Source: Rhyacophila brunnea
Lineage: Eukaryota > Arthropoda > Insecta > Trichoptera > Rhyacophilidae
Assembly (NCBI GenBank): GCA_022495005.1
Contig: JAGYXB010000965.1
Coordinates: 310,001-374,000 of the forward strand
Direction of reading: 5' to 3'
Length of the DNA: 64,000 nucleotides
Of this stretch, positions 31,903-44,800 are shown one piece after another (position 1 is the stretch's first letter; every line of letters starts with the position of its first letter). Position numbers and translations under genes: made by a program. A model generated the notes under the pieces. It worked only from the letters and a program-made list of their open reading frames with translations. It was not told the DNA's origin and did not search any database.

Positions 31903-32311
31903 TTTTAGGGGATAAGTTTTCTATAATAAATAAGTATAATAATTGTACTTTACAATATTATGTAACTGTGCAAACAATCGTATTGTTCCCTTGAATTGTT
32001 TGTTACGGACACTAAACACACCTGTAGTTGTTTATTACAAAAATTGATTATTAGTTTTGTATTATAAATATTTGAAGTAAAAAACACTGCTTTTTAGCAT
32101 GAACACTTTCCGTTTAAAAATATTGTAAGAACTGTGATGTTTTCACAATAGGACTACTATGAGACTGTACTGACAATGTTTCTTGCAAGTTGGAACATGT
32201 CAAAGAGTCAGACTAAGAAATGTAGAGGACCCGGCACATAGGTGGTCATTGCTAATAACTAAAATACGTATCTTTTTTCATATACTTTGGTATGCTATAG
32301 AACGGGACGAA

Positions 32312-32411
32312 TATGGTTATCACTTTTGAAAGTTCCTTTTACAATATTTTTGTGTGAGGACTATGGTTATCACTTTTGAAAGTTCCTTTTACAATATTTT
32401 TGTGTGAGGAC
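32312..32411. repeat. Perfect 50-bp tandem duplication
   Basis: The 50-base unit starting TATGGTTATCACTTTTGAAA and ending TTTGTGTGAGGAC occurs twice head to tail without a mismatch (32312-32361, 32362-32411), so it is recent. Confidence 0.9.
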
Positions 32412-33640
32412 TGTGCGGGGGGTGAAAACATGTGTGCGGACATATTTTGGTAGCGCACACCTTAGAGGAAACATTGGTGGTAGTGCGGTGAAAGTTAATT
32501 TCTAGGTAATAAATAAAACACATTTTTTTGTCGTTAAAGAGTCCCCCCAAAAAATTGGAGGACATTTGATTCTTTATTTTCATTCACTTTTTTTTTGAAT
32601 TCTCACACATCGTAACGGCAATAACAAAATCTCGACATTATAGCGGGGGTCCGAACCAAAAAATCAATTAAAAAAAACAATAATTTCACATTGACTTTAA
32701 GCACGACGCTTGTATGCGGATTCGTCGCCGTCGCAAACGTGTCGAGAGGCGAGAGAACAAAATAAAAGTATGGTATTGTTACAATAAAAACTTACAAGTT
32801 AATAATCATACATATGTTGTAATATTTTTTAGCACTTTATTATGCAAATTTATAAACATTAGATTTTTGTACTTTTTTTTTTAAAACCATCATCATTTTA
32901 TCATTGGGCGGGGTGCGAACTTTCCTCACATACTAAATTAAAACGACGCCATTTTGAATGTACTCTAACACAAGTCTAATTTGATACCAGATTTTAATAC
33001 GGAAACTAAAAATATCAAGGTTCAAAGATATAAAGATATTTATAACACAGTAAAACAAATTCTAAACCTGTGATTAATCGTTAATTCAATTATATAGAGG
33101 AATGTCTGGGTTGATTCCTTACAGAACTGTAAAATTTCATTGAGAATTGCCAAATCAATCAAAGTTGTTTCCGTATATAACTAGGGTATGAACACGCAAA
33201 GCAAATGCATGTTTTATGAACACGGTTGTTTCTACCAGTTACACGTGTAGATTGGCTGGATATCCATATTCAAAATGGCGGCTGTACATCCGAAACGGAC
33301 GCCGTATCTCACATTCACACCATAGACTAGAAAATTCGCCCGCTCGCTGCTTTTAAATGTATTTTTTTCCATCTTCTTCAATATCACACTTAAGTTTATG
33401 AAATGAAATAATAAAAAAAAACTATAAATATATATGTAAAATATGACATAATTAGTCATTAGAGATGTTAATACTATAGTATAATATATAAATTAGGATA
33501 ATAACAATATTAATATGCATATATACGTACTTAGTAAAAGATCTTCAAATGCCACTTATAGAAATTAAGTATTTAAAAAAAATGCTTTATTTAAATTTGA
33601 TTTTCCATCGGTTCGGCGCAATTTATTTTTATAAAATAAT
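32412..33640. other. Intergenic stretch with small GC-rich patch
   Basis: About 32700-32760 (CGTCGCCGTCGCAAACGTGT and flanks) is CpG-rich for this region and could be promoter-like, but no transcript structure can be tied to it. The remainder is AT-rich. Confidence 0.35.
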
Positions 33641-35758
33641 CTTGACGCCATTTTGAAAATAAAACGGCATCGCCCTTGCGCGAGACCGATAAAAATGGAG
33701 CAGAAGGGTATATCCATTTTGAGAAATAAAACACTAGGTGTCCATTTTGAAAAAGAGTGTTTTATTAATAATTGAACGAAAAATGTGTGCCACTGAATAT
33801 ATTATGTATATATTAATTTTTTGCAAAAACATTACTACCAACACAGAAATACACAATTTTCAACCGCTTTTAGGACATTTTAATATGATATATAATAATA
33901 GAAGCTTAATTACGTAACAAACAGGCGGCCATTTTATAAAATAGAGATCGCAAGATGGCGGCAGACACAATATGACGATAAGTCCTAAAAAACGGTGTTT
34001 ATCTCTGCGTTTTGGCAAATTGAATGTCCCAAAAAAAAATTAAAATGACATCACATTTTCTAACGAATATATAGCCAACTTTTACAATATTTAATCTACA
34101 ATGACATTGAAAAATACTAGGGGATTTCTTTTACTTACAATCGGCAACACTTTCATATTATAAAAATCTATTTTATTATGCATATTTAGTTGCCGCATTT
34201 TGTTTTTTTTTACTGCTTGAAGTTAATAAAATACTAATAATACATATTATTCATTATATCTTAAAAATGATAAGTCTACAAACTAAATATATTTTTTTTT
34301 TCATATAAATAATTTTTAAAGGAATATCACATTTTTTGTTTTTTTTTTTTAAAGATTTCATAAGCTAAAAATTATCATAATTTTAATGTTTTTTTTTTAT
34401 ATTTTGGATTCTATGTTCATATTAGAACAGACATTGAACAACTCGAGGAATTATTCCAGAAAAATAAAAAAAAAAAGAAAATACTTTCTCTTAAAATATT
34501 TTTTTTCGCACATCGATTTATTTTAATCGATGAACAGATGATTTTTTTCAATAATTTCAATACACACGCACACGTACACACACATACAAAATCTTTCCCA
34601 TGCGCAACCCAAAATTTACTGATTGAGAAAAAAAAAGAAGGAAAAATGCTATTCATTAGTTAACATTATTTTGAGTCAAAAAATTTTTTTTTTTCAATAC
34701 ATGGTCGGTTGGACATCACAAAAGTAAAAAACGAAAAGAAATAAATAATAAAATTAAAAAAAAATTCTGTCATAGTCGGTTAAGTTGTTTTGTATTGAAA
34801 ATACTAGAGATTCTACTGTTTTCTTCGTTAAGTCAAATACTGGGAAAAAATAATAATTACGATATGTTTCTGTTTGAAAATAAAAAAAAAATCATTTAAA
34901 AAAACTTAACAGATCTTTACGCGTTTCTACGAAATGCCCCACATCGCCGCACTCCGGCCGCTTTGATCCGGAGCGAGACGTTAATCCGGTACACTGTAGA
35001 CTCCACAAAACAGAATCCATCTCGAAACACTGCCGCAGGACCGCAGACTATCCTTCGACGAATAACCGTTGATTTCCCGACACTCGTTAACAAAAAAAAA
35101 AAACAATTCGTAAATCTCTTCATATCGTGTGCCAGAGTTGTTTAAAAAAAAAAAAGAATCACTTCCAAAAAATTGTTCCAAATACTGTTTCTTCGTAATA
35201 AGTTGAATTAAAAAAAAAATTCCGCAAAGTTCAAAAACATTGTTTTTATATTGAAATCACTATTTTTCTGTTTCTTTCACTTCTTTTTTAAAAATTGATT
35301 TCTTTCGTGTTATTATTTCATCCGTGATTTATTTCTTTGATAACATTGTTCCGGGCTACACTTTGTGATAGTTCAATAATACAAATCGTTCGGTCATTGT
35401 ACATTGTTTAATGTCTCTGTTTTATATATATTTGAAAGGACTCGATAAACACTCGCGTCATATATATATATAATTATATACTCGGGTATTCAATGAAACA
35501 TCCGACGTTGTAATCACATCGACTATTGAATATATAATACCAGTTTTAATGCAATACTGTCTTCGGACATGTGCTACGATCTGAACCTAGCCCTCTGCAC
35601 GACAGGCTAGATTGCAGCGTTCCTGCAGGCGGTCCAGGTGAGCTGTTCGCTCTCCACTCGGAGAAGAGACGTTTTCTATTCAATCAAACGTCTGTTGTGA
35701 CCGAGAAAATGGAGATCCCGGAGTAACGGTGGATTAAGATTGTGTTGAAGGTGTCGGC
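33640..35758 (-). other. Probable Cyclin G 3' UTR and downstream AT-rich region
   Basis: The sequence follows the Cyclin G stop at 35759. 35570-35758 and 34915-35090 are GC-richer; 34200-34900 consists largely of A/T homopolymer runs. No coding exon is recognised. The UTR end is not determined: several minus-strand AATAAA hexamers (TTTATT on plus) occur. Confidence 0.45.
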
Positions 35759-35840
35759 TCAGTGGTCGGAGCAGAGGACTGGCACCAGAGGACTGGTCGG
35801 CCAGTCTTTTGTGTCTTCGTCTGAGCATTCGCTGCCTGAT
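35759..35840 (-). CDS. CycG: Cyclin G last coding exon
   Basis: Acceptor GTCGTTTACAG; one base completes an Arg codon. It then reads SGSECSDEDTKDWPTSPLVP and VLCSDH, with TGA at 35761-35759. Confidence 0.87.
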
Positions 35841-38800
35841 CTGTAAACGACAATAAACAATTAATATTTAATGTAATATAAATATTGAATACAACAATGC
35901 AATTCCGAAACCGAAATATTGGTGAAATATCTAAGTTTCCTCATACATTATGAATTTACATATTGAAGGCTTATATTGGCAATATCTGCACATAGAATCA
36001 ATCCTGCATATTGATTGTAATCAACCGGTTTGGTGGATCTGAAATTATAGTAGAATGTCATGGTCATAGTAGAAATCGACACATCCTACGTAAAAGGTCG
36101 GAACTGCGTTTTTGGCTATTTTGACTTGATTGCATTTTATTAAATAATTAGATAATACAACAATGATGATTGAAAAAAAACAAAAATTCAATGAATATAT
36201 CAATCAACTAAAAAATTACGATTCCAGCATTAAAAAATAACATCATTAAAATTTAAAAATCGAACTACTGAAAAGTACCATTTTGCAGTTCCGATCTTAT
36301 ACGTACTGTCCAACAAGAAGATTTAGGCACATTTCAAAGGCTCTATCGTCGACTAAATGGGAGGAGCTTGTTAGTTTATAATGGAAGTGCGGTTAAAAAT
36401 GGTAGGAGCTTATTGGTTTACAGTTTTAACACGTAGCCAAGAAGTTCTTATTGGACAGTAGTAGGTGTTGTTTAAATGTGAACCTGCAATGCAAAATCAC
36501 TTGTAACTAACGTAATCAGCAGACCAGTGGTCCTTTTATTTGCTTCAATTTCATACATTTGATCTCTATAGAAAAAAAGTTTTGGCATCTCAAATGATTT
36601 ATATAAAATATTCACATGACCTCCCCAGCTATTATAGTTATCTCAGTAATAGTTCTCCTTCAACCATTTATGTCAATAATGTTACACAGTGATTTCACGT
36701 GAAAGTGATACGACTCCATTATGTCGCAGACAGATTGCACTTAACCATTCCAAAGACAGTCAACCGGAATAATCGAAAGAATATATCTTAACTGCGACAG
36801 ATGCACTGTGTGGAAAGAGACATAGTATCCTTTTCACTAACGCAGGGAACGTCACAGGTTGGTTAGAGTGCAGAAGACAATTTCATAGCCATTTTGGATT
36901 CTAATGGTAAATTGACATATGTAATCGAACAGGATCAATATTTGCTAATTAACCTTTCTAACGCGGCAACTGACTTTAGTCAGCCTATACGCGCGAGTCA
37001 TCCGCGCGTCAGCTGACTAAAGTCATTTCGATTTTCGTTTGCCTAGTACTGCTTTCCGCCAGGCGCGAATAATTCGAATATTGATTTAATTTATTCAAAA
37101 ATCATCCTTCTCTTGACATCTGTCAATGGATAGCCTAAACTTTTGTTCTATCTAATTTAAATAAATATTTTTCGGGAGCGTGTCTTGAATAAAAATATAT
37201 CAGTCATCGGGCCAATTCAAATTTGCCGCGTATATAGTGTCTTATCGCTTCTTAGTGCATGTGCGCCGAAGACATTTGACTGACGTGTTTGTAACGATAC
37301 GAGTTTGCGATATAATAAGTTATATTGTTTTTTAGTGATTGAAAAACTATTTGGTGCGTAAACTGTTAAATAGAATATTCGAAAGTTACATTGATCAAAG
37401 TGAATTTACAAAATATTTTTACAAAAGGAATGCTTTTGGAGATTGCATTCATTCGCCTATCTGCCAGTATATTATCCGCGAGTTTATAGTTTCGGAAAAT
37501 AATTTGAACCAGGTGTCATTTAAATATACCTAGAAGTCCGCGATTTAATATGTCTCTTTGTTTATCATTGATTAACATTTTTAAATACTATTTTCTGGTT
37601 ATAGTATTAGGTGAAACAGACAAAAATTATTTATTTACCCTAGTTATCAGCCATTTATAAAGAAAAGACACGAACACTCAGACGCCCGTTCCCGCATAAA
37701 TGCGGAAATTGTCGTATTACGCAAACACCAGGTCCCGCGCTACTGAATTTTTATACACTGCGCGGCAAATCATCGTCTGCTGGTGTGAGACAGACACTTG
37801 AGAATTATTTTTTTCGTAATACTATTCAAAAGGGTTTGATTCATGACTACTATTTTTTTTATGTAGAATTCTTCTTATATTTATAGTCGAAAATAACTCG
37901 AGTTACTTACTATCACGTCATTATAATAAAATAAGAGATTACCTATTCTAGTACCAGGTTATTGAAGTAATATAATAAAAAAAAAAACAAATGAACTTGA
38001 AAATAAAATTGTGGTGACTATAAAGCATTTAGAAGTGCAAAAAGTGTTTGAAATTTAATATTTTACGAATTGTAATAGGTATTCGAAAAATAAACTATTT
38101 TGTTATATAAACTATGTGTCATTCGATTCCATTCAGTTCGGGGTCAATGGTAGGTACAAACCAGGCACTGGTGGTAAGTACATCACTCTCAAATAGCCAG
38201 TAGTTCTCAAGGATGATTTATTTATACTCGGCCTGCAGTGCTGCAATGTGTATGCGAGTTCAAACAAAAGTTACACAGTTTGAGATGTCCTGGATGCTAT
38301 AAAAATGAGCTATTTATGACTGATATTTTTTCAACACACTCAACAAAAATGCTCATAAAAGTCATAAACCATATTATTATTCATTATGTGTATGACATAT
38401 TTGTCGAAATGGTAGCCGTAGACTATAAGAATACTGAACTGTTCTTACACTTGTTAATCTGTCATCGACGCATTAGTCCAGCACCATTTCGTAAGTGTCA
38501 TGGCGCCGCTCGAGTAAGCTGGCATTTTTTCAATGAAGAAGTCTTGTTCGTGATTTCTTATCAGATTTAGGCGACGAATGTTTATTTTTAGAGTCACATA
38601 AAATATTAGGTTCTGTCATAATCATTTTTGAACTTGACTCCGATTTTTTACTACTCTATTTGTGTATGTTTGACTGACATTTATTACGATTTATTGATGC
38701 TTGAAATCACAACGCGCACTGTTGTACTAAGTCGGGATTCGTAACGCTTAGAAAGGGTTAATAATTTACCTGGATCTGGTATTTGGGTCGGAATGGTGGC

Positions 38801-41800
38801 CATTAGTAGCCGAGGTAAGATTCTGTTCCAAGATGGTGGGTAGTGTGCTGGTAAGGCGGTCTGTCGGCCTCAAAACCTAAAAAATTCACAATATATAATT
38901 AAAACAATGCAATACTTTCAGTTACTTCTACCATTCGGACTGTTATCTATTTTAATTACACATATATATGCGATTTACTTGCTAGAATAGAACTGTCACA
39001 TCTTGGCTATGATTTTATAGCGCTATATGCAGTGTTACAGACTATCCGTAGTTCCCCAGATCATAGTTATGACGTCCGTAGCCAAGGCTAAGGTAAGGCT
39101 ATAGTTGCACATTGTTCACTAAAACCTAATCACCTGCAAAACAGAATAATAATTGAGAGAAAGTATTGAGTAGGGTTGTTACCTTGAGGGTGCGCGAGCT
39201 GAGCCTCCAGACGAGTCTCTGCCGATGCGGCGTCTTCTGTCGGGCGTTGTACCTCTCGAGGACCCCCACCACGGCCTGGTGGGTCGCAAAGAACGACTCA
39301 TCGCCTATCTGTAATGTAACACATAATACAAATCAGTACTGCAAAGAGTATAGTCTTTCGATCCATCTGTCTATCGAGGCCCACTGTCCAAAAGTTCCAG
39401 CTAGCTCCATGATACTATTCTTTTTGTTGGTTCATGATGGTAACCTAACGAATAACCTCCAAATCCTTATTCATTAAACCGAACCACTGCAATGTTCATA
39501 AGATAGTTGCAGCATCTTAAATTTGAAACCATTGGACAAAGAGGCAAACAAGAGTACGCCCTCTGATAAAAAAAGGTAGCTAGGTAGATGAAATAGCAAT
39601 GAACTTCACATGTCTATGATAGAATCTCAAGAAATCAATTGTAATTTTCAAACATTTTCAATAGCAATAACAAACATAAATGTTTTAATTTCATTTTCAT
39701 TTTTCCCCCATGAAAAATTATGACACGTCACGACAGTCGAAAAATAATATTTTGGAAGTTTTGGCACACGGACGTAAAAAAGTTCGCCAACCCTGGTTTT
39801 TAGGATAACCGGCATTTAATTGCAGTATGTGATTGGAAGAAAAATAAGGCAATAATCCCATTGGAGATCTCGGCAACCACAGTGAAACCTTGGATTAAGG
39901 GCATAACGCATAATGTTTCCAAATACATCTTTGTAATTCAAAGCACCCATACATCAAATTCCCTACAAAAGATGATAGAAGCAGCCTTACTCGGGTGGAG
40001 TTTTCTAGAAAATATTGCTCATATTGCAAGACCTCACTCGTTTGTCAAGATAAAATTTATTACAAAACCATCAAAACATTCGCAATCCAAGGTTTCACTG
40101 CATATCATAAAATGTACAAAGGAGTAAAATTTACCTGGCAGATCCTCTGTAGGTCCATGGCGAAATCGACCAGCCTCATGAGGTTGGCCAATCTCTCCGC
40201 GGATACGCCGCCCTCCGCCGACGAAGACCTTTGCATGGATGTCAGCTGGGAATCTGATCAAAAAAATAATGAGTTTAATTAGTCCTCCCTCGCATAGTTA
40301 TGTAAATATTCAAAATTTGTTATCGAAGACTTATTACGACAGCACATAACCACATCCTCATAGTATCTATATAATATGGAATGACAAATGACAGCGTGAA
40401 AAGGCACCTTTATTCAAGCATAGACATTAATTACGTAGCCCATTTAGGATTTCGCCCGTCTCCCATGTTATTTACCAATTTGAATTTATGTGGTGGGGAT
40501 TTAAACTCATCAATAATATCATAAAAATCGTAACTAAGGGAATGAACAACATCTATGGTCACCGATATGAAACAAACAGAATGCGGGACTGACCAAGTTG
40601 GGTGCACAGCAGCGCCAGGGCTAATTCGCACGCCCGAATATTGCAGCAGCTGGCGTCGCACGACAGGATCTCCAATCTGTTCACCATTTCTGATTCCTGA
40701 AAAGAAACGGAATACTATTAAAATATAACATAAAAGGTGTTTATTGTGGTGGTTGTTGTTTGTTGTTACTCCAAGACTTGATGACGAATCCAAATTTATG
40801 ATGGCTTATCTAAATATTACAAATAATGATGATTCTGTGCATTTAATTCCCTAGACTAGGCTGGACTAGAATAGAACAAATGCATCTACAATATAAAATG
40901 ACTGGCTACTTTAAAAACTTTTCTTTGTTATAATATAATATCTAAGTTGTCGAAAGTGTCCCGAAGAGTAGATGGAAGAATAAGTCATTCGGTATAATTA
41001 CCGGCAGTATAGTGCTGAGCAAGTCGTGAACACCGAGGCCGGCAGCGGCCCACATCATGAGGCGGTGCTGCAGACGCATCCAATGAAGGGGCGTGACCAC
41101 GGGCGAAGACTGAGGCACGGGAGACCCCAGCTTCTCCTGGATCACCACTGACATACGCCGCACGTCGCCCACTGTGCACTTGCATTGGGATATCGACACT
41201 GCAACAAAGAACAAACACATCAATTAGATTTTCAAATATTTTACATTTTTGTTATCGAAAAGTTTATGGTAAAGTTTGTCTTCTATTGTGACTGATACCT
41301 CATAGCGGTTATCTGGGTAACTAAAAAAGAGTCCATCATTTTTCCACGTACACCCCAATAACCTGGCCCCCCCTCATCCGTGCGGTGTTAAGTTATGGAG
41401 GTAAAAATAAAAAAGTTTTAAATCAAATGTCACTTCGCCAATTGCACACAATCAATCAACCGATCAAAACAATTTAATAAGTTAACCCATCGCGCCCTAT
41501 CGGCGCCGGTGTTACAGGATGCAGGACATGATGAAAATCAAAAAAATTTAGTCATATTTTGATTTTTTTTCAAGTTGAAATTATTTAATAATATATGTAG
41601 CTATCATTTTATGATGTTAGTTATATACAGTCCAGTTTATTTTTTAAGAGATATTTGATTTATAAAATCTATTTTTATTTAAATTTGTCAAAATAATGAT
41701 CAGTTTGCTAGGTATGAGGTGTTGGAGACAGTAATAAACATAAAATGGCCCTCCATCTTCTAAATATCTTGAAGAGTATTATATTTAGCTCCAGTTTTAG

Positions 41801-44800
41801 TATATCTTCCTTTTATTATTTACTTCTATCATGGACTTTTTATCTATGTCATTTTGTATAAAAAAAGGCTAAAAAAACCCAAAAAACTATATTTGACATG
41901 TTTTTTTCATTCAACTTATACACAAAGTTTACTTAAAATGTAAATACTCAATAGAAAATTTCAAAACCAATAAATATTTAAAAGATTTATTTGAATTGAA
42001 TGAATAATAGATGAGTTATATCAATTTTAGTAATCAGTGTGCATTTTTAAGTGATCCTGAAAAATTAATTCTGTCTGGAATGGGTTAAAATTTAATGTGA
42101 ACAATTTCAGTTATACTCAAACTAAGAATGCAAAATGTCGTCAGATTAATAACTCACCGAGGTCTTCCGTGTTGATGGGAGGTAGCTGCGGCCGGTGAGA
42201 CAGGATGGCGATGCTCATGCAAGACACTGATATGCATGAAATGTGACACTGACGCACCTGCAAATAACACAAAAACATGACATGAATTTTTTGACCATAT
42301 TCCGTTATATATATTATTATCGAGGACCACGACTCCAGTTTGATTGATAGGTAATCGATTCCATGTTAGATTTCAAACAGACTGTCCTCTGATCAGCATC
42401 AGAGAGAACACGTCATGGTTGACAACGAAATATTAAACCTCGGCATGTAGAAGTTTGACACTTTCGATTGTTTATCTCTACCTTGGGTCGCTTGACGCAA
42501 CATAATTATATCACGGAGGCAATTGAGAAAGGAAAAAATCATGTCAGCTAATAAATAATGTTACTTCGATCTATGGAGAAGTATCTAGTCTACTATCTCA
42601 CCCAAATTAATGCACGCCTTATCGGATACTTGTAAAGCCTATGCTTACTAACATCAGAAACCAAGACATTAATCCTGTGAATATTTTTGAAAGAAATAAA
42701 CCAAGTGCCAGAAATGAGTGAGTAAGCGTGGAGCGTGCAGTCTCTTGTCATATCTTAAGAAAACATTAAAGCCAGTTCGGGTAGTATGTGTTACAGATGT
42801 CACAAGACTGTCTCAATTGGTAACCCCATTACTCTAGCAGTAGTGTTTACCATCACCTTAGGACGACAGCTATGAGAATAGGGCTAGGTATGCCTCTTCG
42901 TTAAACCAGCATCTTCTAAATACCGAAAAGTGTATTCGGCAGAGCTATGGATTCCAGGATAACTTAGGAAGATGCGAGAAAACTACCAAGCTTCAGGGAT
43001 TGTTAGAGGCGACGCATCGTCTCCATTCCCGACCGTTTTGGAAAGTTTTTTACTTTTACTTCCACACATATATCCAAACAACATTCTTTAATACGTCAAA
43101 ATAAGAAAAGATGACAAGTAGATGTGACCTGAATTTAATTAGTAGGTACGTAATAATATAATGTTTATAAGAAAAATTAACAAATTTACAAGGTACTGTT
43201 CGAGAAAATACGAGTTATGAATGACAAGTATAATCAATAAATACAAATGCAATATTATATGAGAACAGCAAAATATATAGGTATGTACATCCATTTTAAA
43301 AATCTTGAATGAAGTGTCGATTGCAGACATGTGTATAAATGTTTAAACGAAGACAAAACGTTAAAGGCGCAATTACATATCTCAGGTTTGCTAAAACATC
43401 GCCGTTCGACACATAAATAATCTTATGTACACATGTCAGGCTCAAATTGTCACAGCTGGTTCGAAATTTGCTCTCGATAATACAGCATTGAAAAACAAAA
43501 TGAAGGAATATTACGATTTTACAATAATTTAGAACATCCAAAACTGGGCATCCTCGTTCAGAATGTACAACGAAACATATCGACAGTGTCAATCACGAAT
43601 TTACTCAAGGCACAGCTGGGCAAACAGAAATATTATCCGCCGAATATACGGGCAGCATTTGTAGGAAATGATTGAAAGCTCAGTTCAGAAGTTTTTTTAA
43701 GAACTGCAAAAGGCATTCACAGTACTGAAGAGTCAAAAAAATAATATATGCCCATTGGAAACCACATCTGAATTGGAGATCAGTACTTGCAATCAGTTTT
43801 GTCCACCTTATTAGAGAACATTAAACAAGAAGATGATCATGTTAGCGGATAAATGCTACTTCAGTTTAATACCTTAAGAAACTAGCGGCAGGCTTCACAT
43901 GACACTCGTACAGCCTATGCCTCCCTACGCCTCATAAACCTGAACATTAGCTCTACAATATGGACGGACCTTAAATATTTATGAAAGAAAATTTCAATGA
44001 ACAATAGCTCTACAATATGGACGGACCTTAAATATTTATGAAAGAATGGCATAGTTTTACATATTTTATAGATAAACAAATGTTTTTCGACCATTATCTC
44101 TACTATGGCTTGGATTAGGCAGGGTTCAATTGAATTTTAAAAACTATTAAGCAGTATCTACACATCGTAGTCTTGGCTCAATGAGAACAAATGTGTTTGA
44201 CTGTCAAAGTTTAGTGTGCACTATATATGTCGGATCTTAACAGCCTATCACTGATTGAGATGAGGTTGTAATTTCCTGATATCTTCAGTATAGTACGAAC
44301 AACATCTTTTTGGCTACGTGTTAAAACTGTGAACTAACATGCTCCTCCCATTTTTACCCGCACTTCCATCATAAACTAACAAGCTCCTCCCATTTAGTCG
44401 CCAACACCGCTTCCTTCGCATAGCCAAGAAGATGTTGCAGAAGAATACATTCGGACGGCAGACTGAGGTATAAATAACTACGGAAGCCTCGGAACGGAGT
44501 CACAATACCCAATAATGAGGAATACGACTTACCGACTTATATAACTTTCTCTCTTGGAGAATCATATTCATTGTCAATATCGCATGACAGCATGACATTC
44601 AATATTTGCATATCACTTGGAATAGGTAAATTGATTTTGCAAGCATTACTTTGAAATAAACAAGAATTAGTATAAAGAATCGAGATAATCTGTTATCTTT
44701 GTAAGATCATTGGACTTTATGTGTTCGTTAATGAAAACGTTATTATAGATAATTGTTTATGAAGGATAGATAATTTTGCAATCTCAATAGATAACCTTGT

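Larger units (their letters stand above)
35841..38769. other. Cyclin G intron filled with DNA transposons
   Basis: A 2.9-kb intron. It holds two adjacent TA-flanked miniature elements (36089-36458) and a 1.8-kb piggyBac-like element ending 8 nt from the splice donor. The remaining 36460-36948 has no recognised feature. Confidence 0.75.

Noticed and set aside
38238..38570. 110-aa plus frame as a piggyBac transposase or zinc-finger protein
   Set aside because: It lies inside the TTAA-flanked element but no transposase motif could be matched; left as unclassified interior.
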